Position numbers and translations under genes: made by a program
In this document: positions 52,922 through 63,167 of the stretch, one piece after another
How positions within the stretch are numbered: position 1 is the first letter of the stretch
Layout: each line of letters begins with the position of its first letter
Notes under the pieces: model-generated
Told to the model about the DNA's origin: nothing
The model's database searches: none
What the model saw: the letters and a program-made list of their open reading frames with translations, nothing else
Source of the DNA: Turritopsis dohrnii
Lineage: Eukaryota; Cnidaria; Hydrozoa; Anthoathecata; Oceaniidae
DNA: 64,000 bases
Assembly (NCBI GenBank): GCA_027922465.2
Contig: BQMF02000615.1
Span: 146,392 to 210,391, forward strand
Direction: 5' to 3'

Positions 52922-53338
52922 TACATTTTCTGAGGTTTCGTATTCATAATCTCTACTGTCCAGAATTCCGTGGTTTGTTTCTTGGGCAGGAGGCAACAAA
53001 ATGTCCTCTCTCTCCACATAAGAAACAAGAGGATCTTCCTCCAACTTTTCCTTCACTTTTTCTTCATCCCCATTCTCTAACGCAAGTTCAGCATCAAATA
53101 AAACCTGTTCAACTTTATTGTTATGCTCGTATTGCTGTTTATTGTAAGCACGTTTGAAAGAAGGGATTTCAGCAGCTTTCACCTTTTTTGCGATACTTTG
53201 GGATTCTTCAGTCAATGATCTCTTCCCAGCGGCGGTTACTTCTCTAACGATATCTTCTTTAATAACAGAAATAGAATCTCTCACAATCTGGTTAATTCTT
53301 ACTGTTAACTCTTCTAACAATGCGGATGAATCAGTCAT
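52922..53338 (-). pseudogene. DIRS-type gag-like protein, split at its end
   Basis: Starts MTDSSALLEELTVRINQIVR just inside repeat A1, with a coiled-coil-like, charged sequence (AELALENGDEEKVKEKLEE), LVSYVEREDILLPPAQ and ETSENVY, where the pogo-like element interrupts. In this order the first ORF is a gag-like nucleic-acid-binding protein. Upstream Met codons in A1 are less likely starts. Confidence 0.7.
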
Positions 53339-53361
53339 GTTGAAGAAAGATACAGTCAACA

Positions 53362-53517
53362 AAAAACTTATGACACTGTGTATGTTGAGAGATCCGAGAG
53401 AATAACAGATATGCACAACGCCCATTTTATGGCCATGCGTCCGCGCATGCTCAACCTCGTTCCCAGAAACGTCGGGAAAATATTTACCAGCTATCGGGTT
53501 TGCTGGAAAAAACATTT
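53362..53517 (-). repeat. DIRS-type terminal repeat A1
   Basis: 156 bp, identical to A2 (47926-48081). Outer 5' end of the element. Confidence 0.92.
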
Positions 53518-54534
53518 ATACAGAGTATTATCATCAGCAAAGTTGCAAATGTTTGCCTCTTGTATACATAAAAAAATGTCATTCAAAAAAATATTAAAAA
53601 GTAAAGGTCCCAATATAGAACCTTGAGGGACTCCGATCAATAGTTCCAACCAACTACTAACATAATTTTCGATTTTTACTCGGTGCTTACGATTAGATAG
53701 ATAGTCATATATTAAATTAAGAGTTATGGAATCAACACCGTATGCTGCTAATTTAGCAATCAGAAGGTCGTGTGGCAAGCAGTCATAGACTTTAGACAGA
53801 TCCATTAATATTGTTCCCACTGTTTCCCTGTTATCCAAGCTTTTTTGCCACGAGTTTATAAGTTTGAACAGCGCGTGCTGGGTGCTATGGTTTTTCCGGA
53901 AACCACAAAGTAGTTTAGAAAAGATTTGCTGGAAATATGAGCTAAGTTGGTCTGCCATAACTTTTTCAAATATTTTTGAAACAGTAGGAAGTATGCTAAT
54001 AGGTCTGTAATTTCCAACATTAAAGCTCTCCCCGTTTTTAGGAATCGGAATGATTTCAGTTAGTTTAAGCTGATTTGGGAATCTGCCGTTCTTAATAGCA
54101 GAATTTATGAGGTTTTTGATGTGGGGGCTTACAACGTTTGTTGCTAATTTAAGAGCTTTAGTTGGAATTGGACCACCGGTTTTCTTATTGCTGTTCAATG
54201 AAGCTATTAATTTTTGAACTGTCTCGTTGCTAACATCCTTTAGATGAAACTCACCCAAGGGATGAAATGCTGATGATTTGATCCTGATAATACTTGATGA
54301 TTTTTGTATTTATCAATAGCCCTTTCGGTCTTATCAATTAAATTGGAGCAGTAATCAGGATTCCAATCTGATAAGTTCAAAGAACTAGTAATACCATTAT
54401 AATGTGTATTAAACATCTCAGCCACTTCCTTTTCATCATGAATTATATCATTCTCTTTAGCTAAGAGAATCTTATTTTTAACAGAACATTTTTTTGAGAA
54501 AAATGGATTGCATATTTTCCAAAAAACTGTAGGA
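53518..54534 (-). pseudogene. LINE reverse transcriptase, N-terminal part
   Basis: NPTVFWKICNPFFSKKCSVK.. EVAEMFNTHYNGITSS, a one-base frameshift near 54286, then GEFHLKDVSNETVQKL, TKALKLATNVVSPHIKNLI, YRPISILPTVSKIFEKVMAD, GFRKNHSTQHALFKLI, MDLSKVYDCLPHDLL (catalytic Asp, Val-Tyr for the usual Ala-Phe), GVPQGSILGPLLFNIFLND and CNFADDNTLY (FADD). Continues at 47490 across the DIRS element. Confidence 0.9.
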
Positions 54535-54540
54535 TTCTAT

Positions 54541-55002
54541 TTAATGATGTGGAAAGTGAACCTGACCTCAAGCCAGTTCAGGGAGAAGTTGTGCAGGGAC
54601 TGACTGGGGAAAATTCAAAACCTGAAATTAGAGCTCGAGGTTTTTGGAGAATTAAACCACACAACAGAGAAAATATTGGAAAACCACGAAAAACAAAAGA
54701 AGAGACATTACAATCAACGCATAATGAACATTGAGCATGGCACATTTACCACATTGGTATTTTCTGTTTTCGGGGGGATGGGAGTCGAATGTTCAATGTA
54801 CCACAAACACTTAGCCCAAAGAATTGCAACAAAAACTCATGAGCGTTACGAAAAGGTAATTTCCACCATTCGGTGTAAATTATCTTTCGTAATTCTCAAG
54901 AGCGTTTTGATGTGTGTTCGAGGCATGGTTCGAGGTAGCCGAAGCTTCAAACTGAAAACGTTCGATGATTTTGAACTTGTAGCCCATCTGGCCAAAGTAT
55001 GA
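54541..55002 (+). pseudogene. element A, C-terminal domain
   Basis: NDVESEPDLKPVQGEVVQGL, IRARGFW, a frameshift, then EKQKKRHYNQRIMNIEHGTF and TTLVFSVFGGMG to LVAHLAKV and stop. It continues the left part: across the LINE the reading STVV-N-DVES is in frame. Homologous to the end of copy B. A stretch with the expected YFDVKVFNP-type endonuclease-like motif is missing here by deletion. Confidence 0.8.
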
Positions 55003-55326
55003 TTTATTGTTAATTGAATTTTTGGGTTTTTTTGTTTTTTGTTTTGTTTTGTTTTTTTCGTTGTTTTTTTCGTTTTTTTTTTAATAACCTATTTTAACAA
55101 ATTTTTAACTGTGTAATTTTATGCTTTTTATAGAATATATATAACGCCCATTTAAAAAAAAAAGGAAAAAAAATTTAAATATATCAGTCTCTAAAGTAAA
55201 AGTGTGACAACACACGATTGGGAATTAGTATAATACTAATCGCTTGCCTCCCATGTTCAGCCTGCGTTGTGTCACCCTCTAAGTGTTCTCTAAAAATAAA
55301 ATTTACGAATTGCCAATGGTAAATAC
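55003..55326. other. poly-T/poly-A rich stretch with Helitron-like remnant
   Basis: Probable 3' UTR of element A, then a Helitron-like scrap (CCATGTTCAGCCTGCGTTGT at about 55250). Confidence 0.45.
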
Positions 55327-55664
55327 CTTATCGGACAAAACTTAGTCGGACAAAATTTTAGTCGGACGAAAATATTAGTCGGACAAAATTTTAGTCACCT
55401 CCAAATATCTTAGTCACTTTTGTCCGACTAATAATTTTGTCTAATAATTTTGTCTAATAATTTTGTCTAATAGTTTTGTCCGACTAAAATTTTGGTCCTC
55501 TTCTAAAATTTCATAACTTACTTAATTTTGGGAGGCAATTAAAAAAATGCAATACTTTATTTACTTGATAGTGTAATTTTATTTTTCAATTTCAATGTCA
55601 TATTCCTGATCAGTATAAAAATCTATTTTGATTCTTGCATTGGTTTCAGTTTGTTTGTTTGTTT

Positions 55665-56131
55665 GTATATTTATTTAAAGTCGGTGTTACAAAACGCAGT
55701 TTTTTATATATTAAAGAACTAATCCATACCGACTAAACAAAAATGAATAAATACATAAATTAAAAAAATATATAATGAAAAAAAAAAAAACAAAAAAAAA
55801 AACAAACAAAAAGCAAAAAACAAGAACAAGAACAAAAAAAATAAATATATATTATATTGCATATATTGTACATAAGGTTACACAAGTATGCCTTCAAAAT
55901 TTGCATTGTTTACAATGACATAATTTCCCATCCCATTGTTTTATCTGCTTTTTGAATTCGGAGATATTTGTCAATGATTTTATGTGGTATGGTAAGTTGT
56001 TCCAGACTTTTGGGGCTAAAGACCTAATGCTTTTTGTTCCAAATGTAGATGTTTTCACCTTAGGTACAACCAAGTTATTTTCATTCTTTTTACGAATGCA
56101 TCTTGTGGATCTTTTCACATTAAATATGTTT
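55665..56131 (-). mobile_element. LINE 3' fragment
   Basis: Minus frame KRSTRCIRKKNENNLVVPKV, SLAPKVWNNLPYHIK, FKKQIKQWDGKLC: the C-terminus of a non-LTR RT protein, then 3' UTR. It interrupts the acidic ORF remnant at 56132. Confidence 0.75.
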
Positions 56132-56354
56132 CAGGCGTTTCTTCTATTATGGCTGTCTTCTTTTTCTTTTGAACCACCTCGCTATCACTTTCATCGGAAG
56201 TTTCTGTTATTACCGGTGCCTTTCTCTTTTCCCGTGGATTTCTCATGACTTCACTGTCATTCTCATCTGAAGATTCTTGTATAAACACGTTGATTTCCTC
56301 ATCTGAATCCGATTCTGATTCATTGCTGCCTTCTTTTCCATCATATTCATATTG
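56132..56354 (-). pseudogene. acidic ORF remnant of the TIR element
   Basis: Minus frame YEYDGKEGSNESESDSDEEI, SSDENDSEVMRNPREKRKAP, SDSEVVQKKKKTAIIEE. Low-complexity acidic then basic linker, open for about 74 codons until the LINE fragment. No domain recognised. Confidence 0.45.
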
Positions 56355-56841
56355 TTAGTTGAGAATTATTTTGTTCTATCTCCATTTTTGGAAAAAATGA
56401 GCCTCGATTGTTTTCAAGCTTTTCAGAGTTATATTGTTCCTTCTTCGTGAGCTTTCTCCGAAAAAAAATAAAAATACCCTTCAAATGGGCAGTCTTATCT
56501 TGTTTTATCTCCTTATTCGTTATCACCCGTAAAATTATTATGTGCTATCTCGAAAAGCTATGCAAATACGGGTTATTCTGTGTACAGGTTGATACGAGGT
56601 TGTTGATTTGGCCTAAAACCATTATAAGACTATCTTGTAAATAGTAGAGATCGTTTGTTTTTATTGTAATTTTAAAATGGCGACTGTAGAAGAACATAAG
56701 ATGCTGATAAAGTCTTAAAAGTGCATTAAAATTCTGCAGTTTAAATAAAATCTAAAAAATTAGGTTATGTACATATGTAAATAATAATATGTCCCATGAG
56801 GGCATACAAAGGACTCAGCCAAAAAAACAATTGACAAAATA

Positions 56842-57301
56842 CCGTATTCTCTCAACTAAGCGCCCGGGCGCTTATAAATTTTTTTCGGAAATTAGGAGGG
56901 CGCTGCGCGCTTATTAGAGAGGGGCCATAATTGGAGAGGGGCGCTTATAAAAACATTTTGAAATGGTCATGCTAGCTGTGAACGAGGCATTGCTTTTTAT
57001 CATAAAAGAGTAAAAACAACTGTATTTTTCATGGCAGCGAAATAAGATTTTGTACTTATAACTTAAATTTAGACGTCACAAAAATATAGCCTTCCGTTTC
57101 TTTTACAGAATATTCGGTTTTTGTTCAAAATTCTAATGACCGACCGGGCGCTTATTAATTAATGAGAAATGTTTAGTCACTCTAATAAGTGCCCGGGCGC
57201 TTATTGGAGAGGGGCGCTTATAAAAATATTTTTGACTAGAAGGGGGCACTTATTAGAGAGGGGCACTTACTGGAGAAGGACGCTAGTTAGAGAGAATACG
57301 G
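56842..57301. mobile_element. 460-bp MITE with GCGCTTATTAGAGAGGGGC arrays
   Basis: Ends CCGTATTCTCTCAACTAAGC and inverse, flanked by TA on both sides. Internal motif GGCGCTTATAAAAA or CTTATTAGAGAGGGGC repeated in both orientations. Confidence 0.88.
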
Positions 57302-57409
57302 TAGCTAACCTTAACCCTAAAAAATGTAACACAATCTATGAATATATGGTTTAAAAATATAAATTGCATAAAATGGTACCAAAGTTATCTTTTTCACTTT
57401 AATAGGGTC

Positions 57410-57682
57410 TTATAAAAGCAACATCAAAACAGGAGGAATATAAGCAAACATACTTTCAAGATCATCCTTCTTTGCTTTTGGAATTAATCTGTCAGCTTTC
57501 AAAACTTTCGCAAACAGGATTTCCGGAGATGCTTTGGCAGATTTTCTTGGGTTTTTCTTGATTAGTTTAGCCAACCTCGTTCCCAGGGCTTCTTGCCTTT
57601 TTGATATACAAGAAGCCCTGGGAACGAGGTTGTAGTTTAGCCTGTTTGGAAGTATCGGTAAATTTTCCTTTATAGAAGACAT
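57410..57682 (-). pseudogene. ORF remnant of the TIR element, disrupted by a palindromic insert
   Basis: Original reading HVFYKGKFTDTSKQAKLIKK.. NPRKSAKASPEILFAKVLKA, DRLIPKAKKDDLESMFAYIP. The 60-bp insert at 57573-57632 plus its duplication shifts the frame, giving instead the VPRASCISKRQEALGTR insert peptide. Function unknown. Confidence 0.5.
57573..57632. mobile_element. 60-bp palindromic mini-element with 10-bp duplication
   Basis: AACCTCGTTCCCAGGGCTTC.. and its inverse around a 14-nt loop, flanked by exact TAGTTTAGCC repeats (57563-57572, 57633-57642). A decayed half copy lies at 8968. Confidence 0.85.
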
Positions 57683-58584
57683 GGTTTGGAATGAAAACCG
57701 CTAAGAAGAAGAATTCTGAAAAAAATGATTTGGACCAAATATTTAGCCGGACAAAATTTTAGTCACTTCCAGAAAATTTAGTCACTTTTGTCCGACTAAG
57801 TTTTGTCCGATAAGCTATGCCCATGTTGTAGAGCTCGAAAAACTGATAAAAAAAATGTATGGCATCGTTCCGCTACGACCAACCGTTACGGAGATATCAT
57901 CGTTCAAAAATTTTGATGATGTCACAGACTCGTCCACAAAAAAAATTTGGACTAAATTGTTTCATCTCGCCATCACCTGTGTATCACAGCCCCCCAAAAA
58001 CGTCAGTTATCCCTATTGGTTCCCGAGATAATTTTCTCTAAATGTCGCATTTGATTAGGGTCCCAATACAATAGTTTCACACTATTGACGTCCCACCAAA
58101 TACAATAAAATAATCTCTTGACAGCTAACAGACAAACAAACAAACAAACAGACAGACAGAGAATCGGCTATTAATATGTAGACTAGCCGCCAAGGCGGCG
58201 TCGCTCACCGCCCATGTTTAGCCTGCGTTGTGTCACCTTCCAAAGAAGAGTTCACGAAAAATGGAATCAAGGAGTTAACAATGGAAAGTGCTACCATCTT
58301 AACGTCGATCGAAAGATTTGATGACGTCATAGATCCGTCCCCAAAACAAATTAGACCCAAATTTTTCGTCACCCTATCGCCTGTATCGCAGACCCCAAAA
58401 AACGTCAGTTATCCCTATTGGTTACGAAGATAATTTTCCCTAAACGTTGCATTCGATTAGGGTCTCAATGCAATACATTTTATTTTTACGCAGGCCACCG
58501 TTCACTGCGTTGCATCAATATATGAAATTTTCTTCCCAATCACAATAAAAAACTTTCAACAAGTAGACCAGGATATGAAGTGAT

Positions 58585-60528
58585 TCACTTGATTCTGCAT
58601 TTGTTTGCAATAAAATTTAGATCATCAGATTCTGCAAATATTGATCTCCAATTGCGAGAGCCTCTGATACACAGAAGTTGACTTCGAAGTAAACTCAAGC
58701 TAAGGCGGGTACGTATCCAACTTTTGACGATGTTGATGTCACTGCTTCTCTTCTCGGCTACCATTTCAGCAAGTCTGTTGTAAAATGTAGTGCATTCTCT
58801 TGCCATACCTCCAAAACATGTAAAGACCAGTGATGTAAAGCTACCTTGATCGACATGATTTACTCTCTTAGCATAATTTCTTTTCTTTTGTTTTTCATTT
58901 GCTCCATGTGTGTCAACAAGTTTCTGGGTTAAGTATACTTTAGCAATTGGGTTAAACACAGCGATGGTGTAGTGGTTAGTACCTTTGAGTGCGACCGCTG
59001 CGACTCGTGTTCGAGTCCAGTCATGTCGTATCTCAATACACCACTCCGATGCGCTTTAAAAGCAGCGTGTCAGCCCATTAGGAGCCATCGACTGACTGCA
59101 CACTGGCCTTCGGGCAAGTTAGAGCAATGCTATACGTATCTCTGGCGGTAAGTCAACTAATAGTTGCAAGTCGGCGGGCGGAAGAACCAACCATTACGGA
59201 TGGATGCCCAAGGACTGAAAACTCCCGTTACTTACTTACTTACTAACACCTTGACATCGAAGTACGCTACTTGACCTTTTACCCAGAAGCTTCGAGCAGC
59301 AACATGATGGTAGTACTTCATCAGTTATACCTTGAAGTACTGACTCTGTTTTCACATCTTTACAGCATTCGGATAACATTTCAGCTGTAAAATCTCTTAT
59401 TTCATTGTGTCGCAAAGTAATAAATCCTCCTTTTGGACACGAGAGGGCGTGGTCTACACTAAATGAAGCACTGCATACACAATTTGATGGCAATCGTTTC
59501 AGTGGCATGTTATAGCGAATATATATCCCATCCCAAAATGATTGCATGTCAAGTGAAAAACCATACTGTTTTATTGGTAAAGTTGAAAGCCAACTTGATG
59601 CATCTTTCTCAAGATTTGCTTCTAAAGTTCTACTTTGGTATTTGTCGTTTTTCATTTCAACTTTGATGGTATCCAATTTTTCATTATTTCTTTTAACTTT
59701 TTCGGATTGTAATTTTGATCTTTCAGATTTTTGTTCTGCTTCAGATGAGTCATAGATACTGTCTTGTGTGATAAATTTTACGACAACGTTTTTAGTTACG
59801 GTTTTTGAATTATGATATTCAATTTCACATCGTTCTACTGGATTTTGAATTGCTAATCCACCTTGTTTCACTGGAAGTGTAAATAATTTTCTCTCAACAT
59901 CACTACATGTATAGCCATTTAATATCGCTTTAAGGAAGTTGTTTCTTATCACGTCTTCGAGGGTTTGTAAATCAGTTGATATATCCGGAATTATTCTCAT
60001 GACGTATGTAAACTTGTGCTGATACCCAAATACAAAAGCTGTGTATGCACTGTGAGGATAGGAAATAGCTATTTCTGACAGAACTTTTATCTCATTAGAC
60101 CATTGTTGTACTAGCTTTGCGACATATTTTTTCTTACATTTTGTGCTTCCTATTATTGCTCCCAAATGTCGATTTCCATCTGTTGTTATTTGAACTCCAG
60201 TGCCTTCGAATTGATTCACAGTTTCTTCTAGACGATGTTCTTTAACTATAAGGCAGCTTTTACTTGGATTGGGATAATAACCTATGTTTGGTCCGTGATG
60301 TTTTATTAAATTCCACCAATATTTAAGTGACGATATGTTGCCGATACCAGTAAAATCATCCGCAAATGCAACTTTCTTTAAATTGTTTGTACCGTTCAAT
60401 GTTTCGCCTATGTTCCGCTGTAATAAGGGCAGAATTCCAATCGCATACATTCCCATTGCTATAGGATCGCCTTGGGTAGTCCCTTCCATAGATTTTATTT
60501 CTTTTCCTCCTTCTATGAATAACGCCAT
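58585..60528 (-). pseudogene. element B RT and C-terminal endonuclease-like domain, split by a SINE
   Basis: Frame from 60528: GTTQGDPIAMGMYAIGILPL, VAFADDFTGIG (FADD catalytic), GPNIGYYPNPSKSCLIVKEH, TGVQITTDGNRHLGAIIGS, TLPVKQGGLAIQNP, CVCSASFSVDHALSCPKGGF (C-x-C-x7-H-x3-C) and RHNEIRDFTAEMLSECC. After a frameshift near 59300: ARSFWVKGQVAYFDVKV, the SINE, then FNPIAKVYLTQKL, RVNHVDQGSFTSLVFTCFGG, LLCIRGSR and stop. YFDVKVFNP looks like a PD-(D/E)XK-type nuclease core (inference). Removing the SINE and one AACAC restores V-F-N-P exactly. The N-terminus with the first RT blocks is missing. Confidence 0.85.
58960..59244 (+). mobile_element. tRNA-derived SINE in element B
   Basis: Head AGCGATGGTGTAGTGGTTAG with box B GTTCGAGTCCAGTC; 3' tail of TTAC repeats. 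Exact AACAC duplications at 58955-58959 and 59245-59249. 285 bp. Confidence 0.9.
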
Positions 60529-60661
60529 CTCTAGGGTCTCAATACAATGATTTCACACTGACGTCGCACAAAATACAATAAAACAATCTCATCACAACTC
60601 AATCTATCATTTTGCGTGACAGACAGACAGAGACAAACAGAGAATCGGCTATTAATATATA

Positions 60662-61456
60662 CTTTAATCGGAGAAACTTTCGCGAGAGAAACTTTTGCGA
60701 GGTCAAAAATTCGCGAAATGTTTTGGATAAACTTTCGCGAATTGGAAAAGTCGCAAAATTTCGCGAGATAAACTTTCGCGAATGAAGGAATTTTTTGAAA
60801 TAATTTAGGACAGTTTTAAGGAAACAAAGGAATTTTCTAAGCAGAAAATTGACAAAATGCATGCATTCGAATCTGTATTTTTCGTTTACTACAAATAAAA
60901 TGAAGATAAAATTAGTTCAAAAACTACAAAGATTGTTCGTCGTCAAGTTCGTTGAAAACGTCATCAAAAACATTTCTAGCACCTTCTGGTCCCCACTCCT
61001 CATCGTCGCCGCCATTGTCATACTCATACTAAAGAAACCGAGAATCGGAGATAATATACTGCAGGAAAGGAATCAACTGATATTGTCATTATCGACGACT
61101 GAAAAACATTTTTTACATGAATAATATTTGACAGCGTCTATTATATCTGTGTATCAAAATATGACTGATTTGTTACAAGAAAAAAAATGTTTTCAAGAAA
61201 ATCAAATTGGCAAATCTTTCCCTCCTTTATTATATACATAGGTTTTGAAATAGATCTCCGACATTTTGGTAGCTTTAAAAAAATCGAAATTTTACTGGAT
61301 AAACTTTCGCGATTTGGAAAATAAAAGCAAAAATTCGCGAGATAAACTTTCGCGAATGAGTGATTTTAAATTTTTCGCGGGATAAACTTTCGCGGAAAAG
61401 GGTGAAATTCGCGAAATTCGCGAAAGTTTCTCTCGCGAAAGTTTCTCCGATTAAAG
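60662..61456. mobile_element. 795-bp MITE with GATAAACTTTCGCGAATG arrays
   Basis: Ends CTTTAATCGGAGAAACTTTC and inverse, about 40 bp, flanked by TA. The motif GCGAGATAAACTTTCGCGAA is repeated in both orientations near each end. It sits in a unit junction of the Helitron-like array. The ORF at 60849-61124 is unrecognised. Confidence 0.88.
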
Positions 61457-62389
61457 TAGGTCGCCCGCCCATGTTCAGTCCCATAAAATACAACCCAAAG
61501 AGTTCACGAAAAATAAAGTTAAGGAATTTGCAACGGAAAGTGTACCCATGTTCTAGAGCTCGAAAAACTGAGCAAGAAAATGTATGGGATCGTTTTAATA
61601 CGACTAACCGTTACAGAGATATCGTTGATCAAACATTTTGACGTCACAGACCCGTCCCCGAAAAAACTTAGGCCCAAATTTTTCTTTGCCCCATCGCCTG
61701 TATCGCAAACCCCAAAAAACGTCAGTTATCCCTATTGGTTACCGAGATAATTTTTTTCCAAACACTCCCTTCGATTTGTGTCTCAATACAATGACTTCAC
61801 ACTGACGTTGCACAAAAGAAAAGAAGTAATTTCTATCACAACTCAATCTACCATTTCGCGTGGCAGACAGAGAATCGGCTATTAATATATAGACTAGCCG
61901 CCCATGTTCAGCCTGTGTTGACTTCACGAAAAATAAAATTAAGGAATTGGCAAATGAAAGTGTACCCATGTTGTAGAGCTCGAAAAGCTGATAAAAAAAA
62001 TGTATGGGATCATTTTGCTACGATCAACCGTTACAGAGATATCATTGATCAAAGATTTTGATGACGTCACCGCCTGTCCCCCAAAAAAAATTCGGCCCAA
62101 ATTTTTCGCTACCCTATCGCCTGTATCGCGGACCCCAAAAAACGTCAGTTGTCCCTATTGGTTACCGAGATAATTTTCCCTAAACTTCGCATTCTATTAG
62201 GGTCTCAATGGAATGGCTTCACACTGACGTCGCACAAAATAAAATAAAATAATTACTCACACAACTAAATCTACCATTTTGCGTGACTTACAGACAGACA
62301 GACAGAGAATCGGCTATTAATATATAGACTAGCCGCCAAGGCGGCGTCGTTCGCCGCCCATGTTCAGCATGCGTTGTGTCATCTTCAAA

Positions 62390-63166
62390 AACTTTGCGCC
62401 AATGAATATCCGCAAACACCTGGTTCAATCTTTGGTATTATCGAAACTCGATTATTGCAATACACTATTCTGTAACACGACGCAGCATAATCAGAACCGC
62501 CTTGATAAACTTTTAAAATCAGCTGCTGGTTTCTCCAATGGAAATACGCAAACACTCTCGACGTAATCCAGTTGAAATGGTTGCCAATGGAATATAGAAT
62601 GAATATAACATGTTAAAATTGGCCCATAAATCGCTATAAACACCAAATTTTCCAGACTACCTGGCCGTACATGTACGAGAAAGCAAATGTCCAAGACGTA
62701 CTGCGTCTGACGACGGAAAAAAACTAATAGTAACCAAATCCACAAAACATTTGAAGGCATATGCAGTCGTCTATTCAATGAACTTCCATCGAGCTTGAGA
62801 GCAGTTGAAGACCATCAAAAATTTTCACACGAGTTAAAATCTTTTTATCTAGATCTTTGCTAAGTAGTTGAGCATGCATTAATAGGAATTTATTTACTGT
62901 TTTAGGCACCACCTATCTGTTTTTGAGACGTAGACTTCTTTATTTCTTTGTGGTTCCATTTGCTTACCCATTTTATCTTTCTGATGTGGTTACTTTTTGT
63001 GGATATACTGTTTTTACTAATTGAAACGTTATGTTATATTTTAACTATCGTTAACTAATAATTTTGTATACAGTGACTGCGAATTTTAGAATTTTAAAAT
63101 TATTATGGACGAAGAGCCATTTTAATATATGGATATGCCCGAAACTATACCATTATTATTTATTAT
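62390..63166 (+). mobile_element. LINE 3' fragment, decayed
   Basis: Same family as 41060-44876: HLVQSLVLSKLDYCNTLF, LLKSAAGF, then many stops, FNELPSSL, and a 3' end with GGACGAAGAGCC..CCGAAACTATACC and a TTATTA tail. Confidence 0.75.
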
Positions 63167-63167
63167 T

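Larger units (their letters stand above)
47491..53517 (-). mobile_element. DIRS-order (Ngaro/PAT-like) tyrosine-recombinase retrotransposon
   Basis: In minus-strand sense the order is A1 (53517-53362), gag, RT/RNase H, tyrosine recombinase, B1 (48176-48082), A2 (48081-47926), a 340-bp spacer and B2 (47585-47491). A1 and A2 are identical over 156 bp, B1 and B2 over 95 bp, and B1 abuts A2 exactly as in a circle junction. These split direct repeats are diagnostic of Ngaro/PAT-type elements, which insert without target duplication. No methyltransferase ORF seen. The element enters the LINE RT between LY and EEW. Confidence 0.92.
46553..54540 (-). mobile_element. non-LTR retrotransposon (LINE) inserted in element A
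   Basis: Exact TTAAT direct repeats at 46548-46552 and 54541-54545. The 3' end on the minus strand is a run of AAT units at 46553. The 5' end is truncated inside the region before RT (NPTVFWKICNPFFSKKCSVK). Its RT is split by the DIRS-type element at 47491-53517. Confidence 0.92.
44877..55002 (+). mobile_element. reverse-transcriptase element A, split by an 8-kb nest
   Basis: RT element of an unusual non-LTR-like family with no APE endonuclease seen. The left part is 44877-46547 and the right part 54546-55002; the intervening 7,988 bp is a LINE insertion with its own passengers. 5'-truncated, starting at SVWDADEWRRVM directly after the LINE copy 2 tail. Family also present as copy B at 58475. 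Confidence 0.85.
55327..57797. mobile_element. large TIR element, CCTTA-terminal family, with ORF remains
   Basis: Ends CCTTATCGGACAAAACTTAG and inverse GCTTATCGGACAAAACTTAG, flanked by TA. The motif AGTCGGACAAAA is repeated in both orientations inside each end. Unlike its small relatives it holds minus-strand coding remains (57410-57682 and 56132-56354), so it may derive from an autonomous member. Contains a LINE tail, a MITE and a palindromic mini-element. Confidence 0.75.
58475..60531 (-). mobile_element. reverse-transcriptase element B (5'-truncated)
   Basis: Flanked by a 17-bp direct repeat TAGGGTCTCAATRCAAT (58458-58474, 60532-60548; one mismatch) of the Helitron-like target. The 3' UTR is only about 100 bp with no clear poly-A. 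Same family as element A. Confidence 0.85.
57805..62390 (-). mobile_element. head-to-tail array of Helitron-like units
   Basis: Four or more units of about 370-430 bp. In minus sense each starts TCTATATATTAATAGCCGAT and ends with the hairpin GCCGCCTTGGCGGC and CTAG, directly followed by the next TC. Junctions are at about 58184, 60660 (with a MITE inserted), 61894 and 62330. Core blocks AACGTCAGTTATCCCTATTG and TAGAGCTCGAAAAACTGA recur in each. No Rep/helicase. Interrupted by element B and the MITE at 60662. Confidence 0.65.

Noticed and set aside
58960..59040. Functional tRNA gene
   Set aside because: Box B is good but no complete cloverleaf, and the unit has a SINE body, tail and target duplication.
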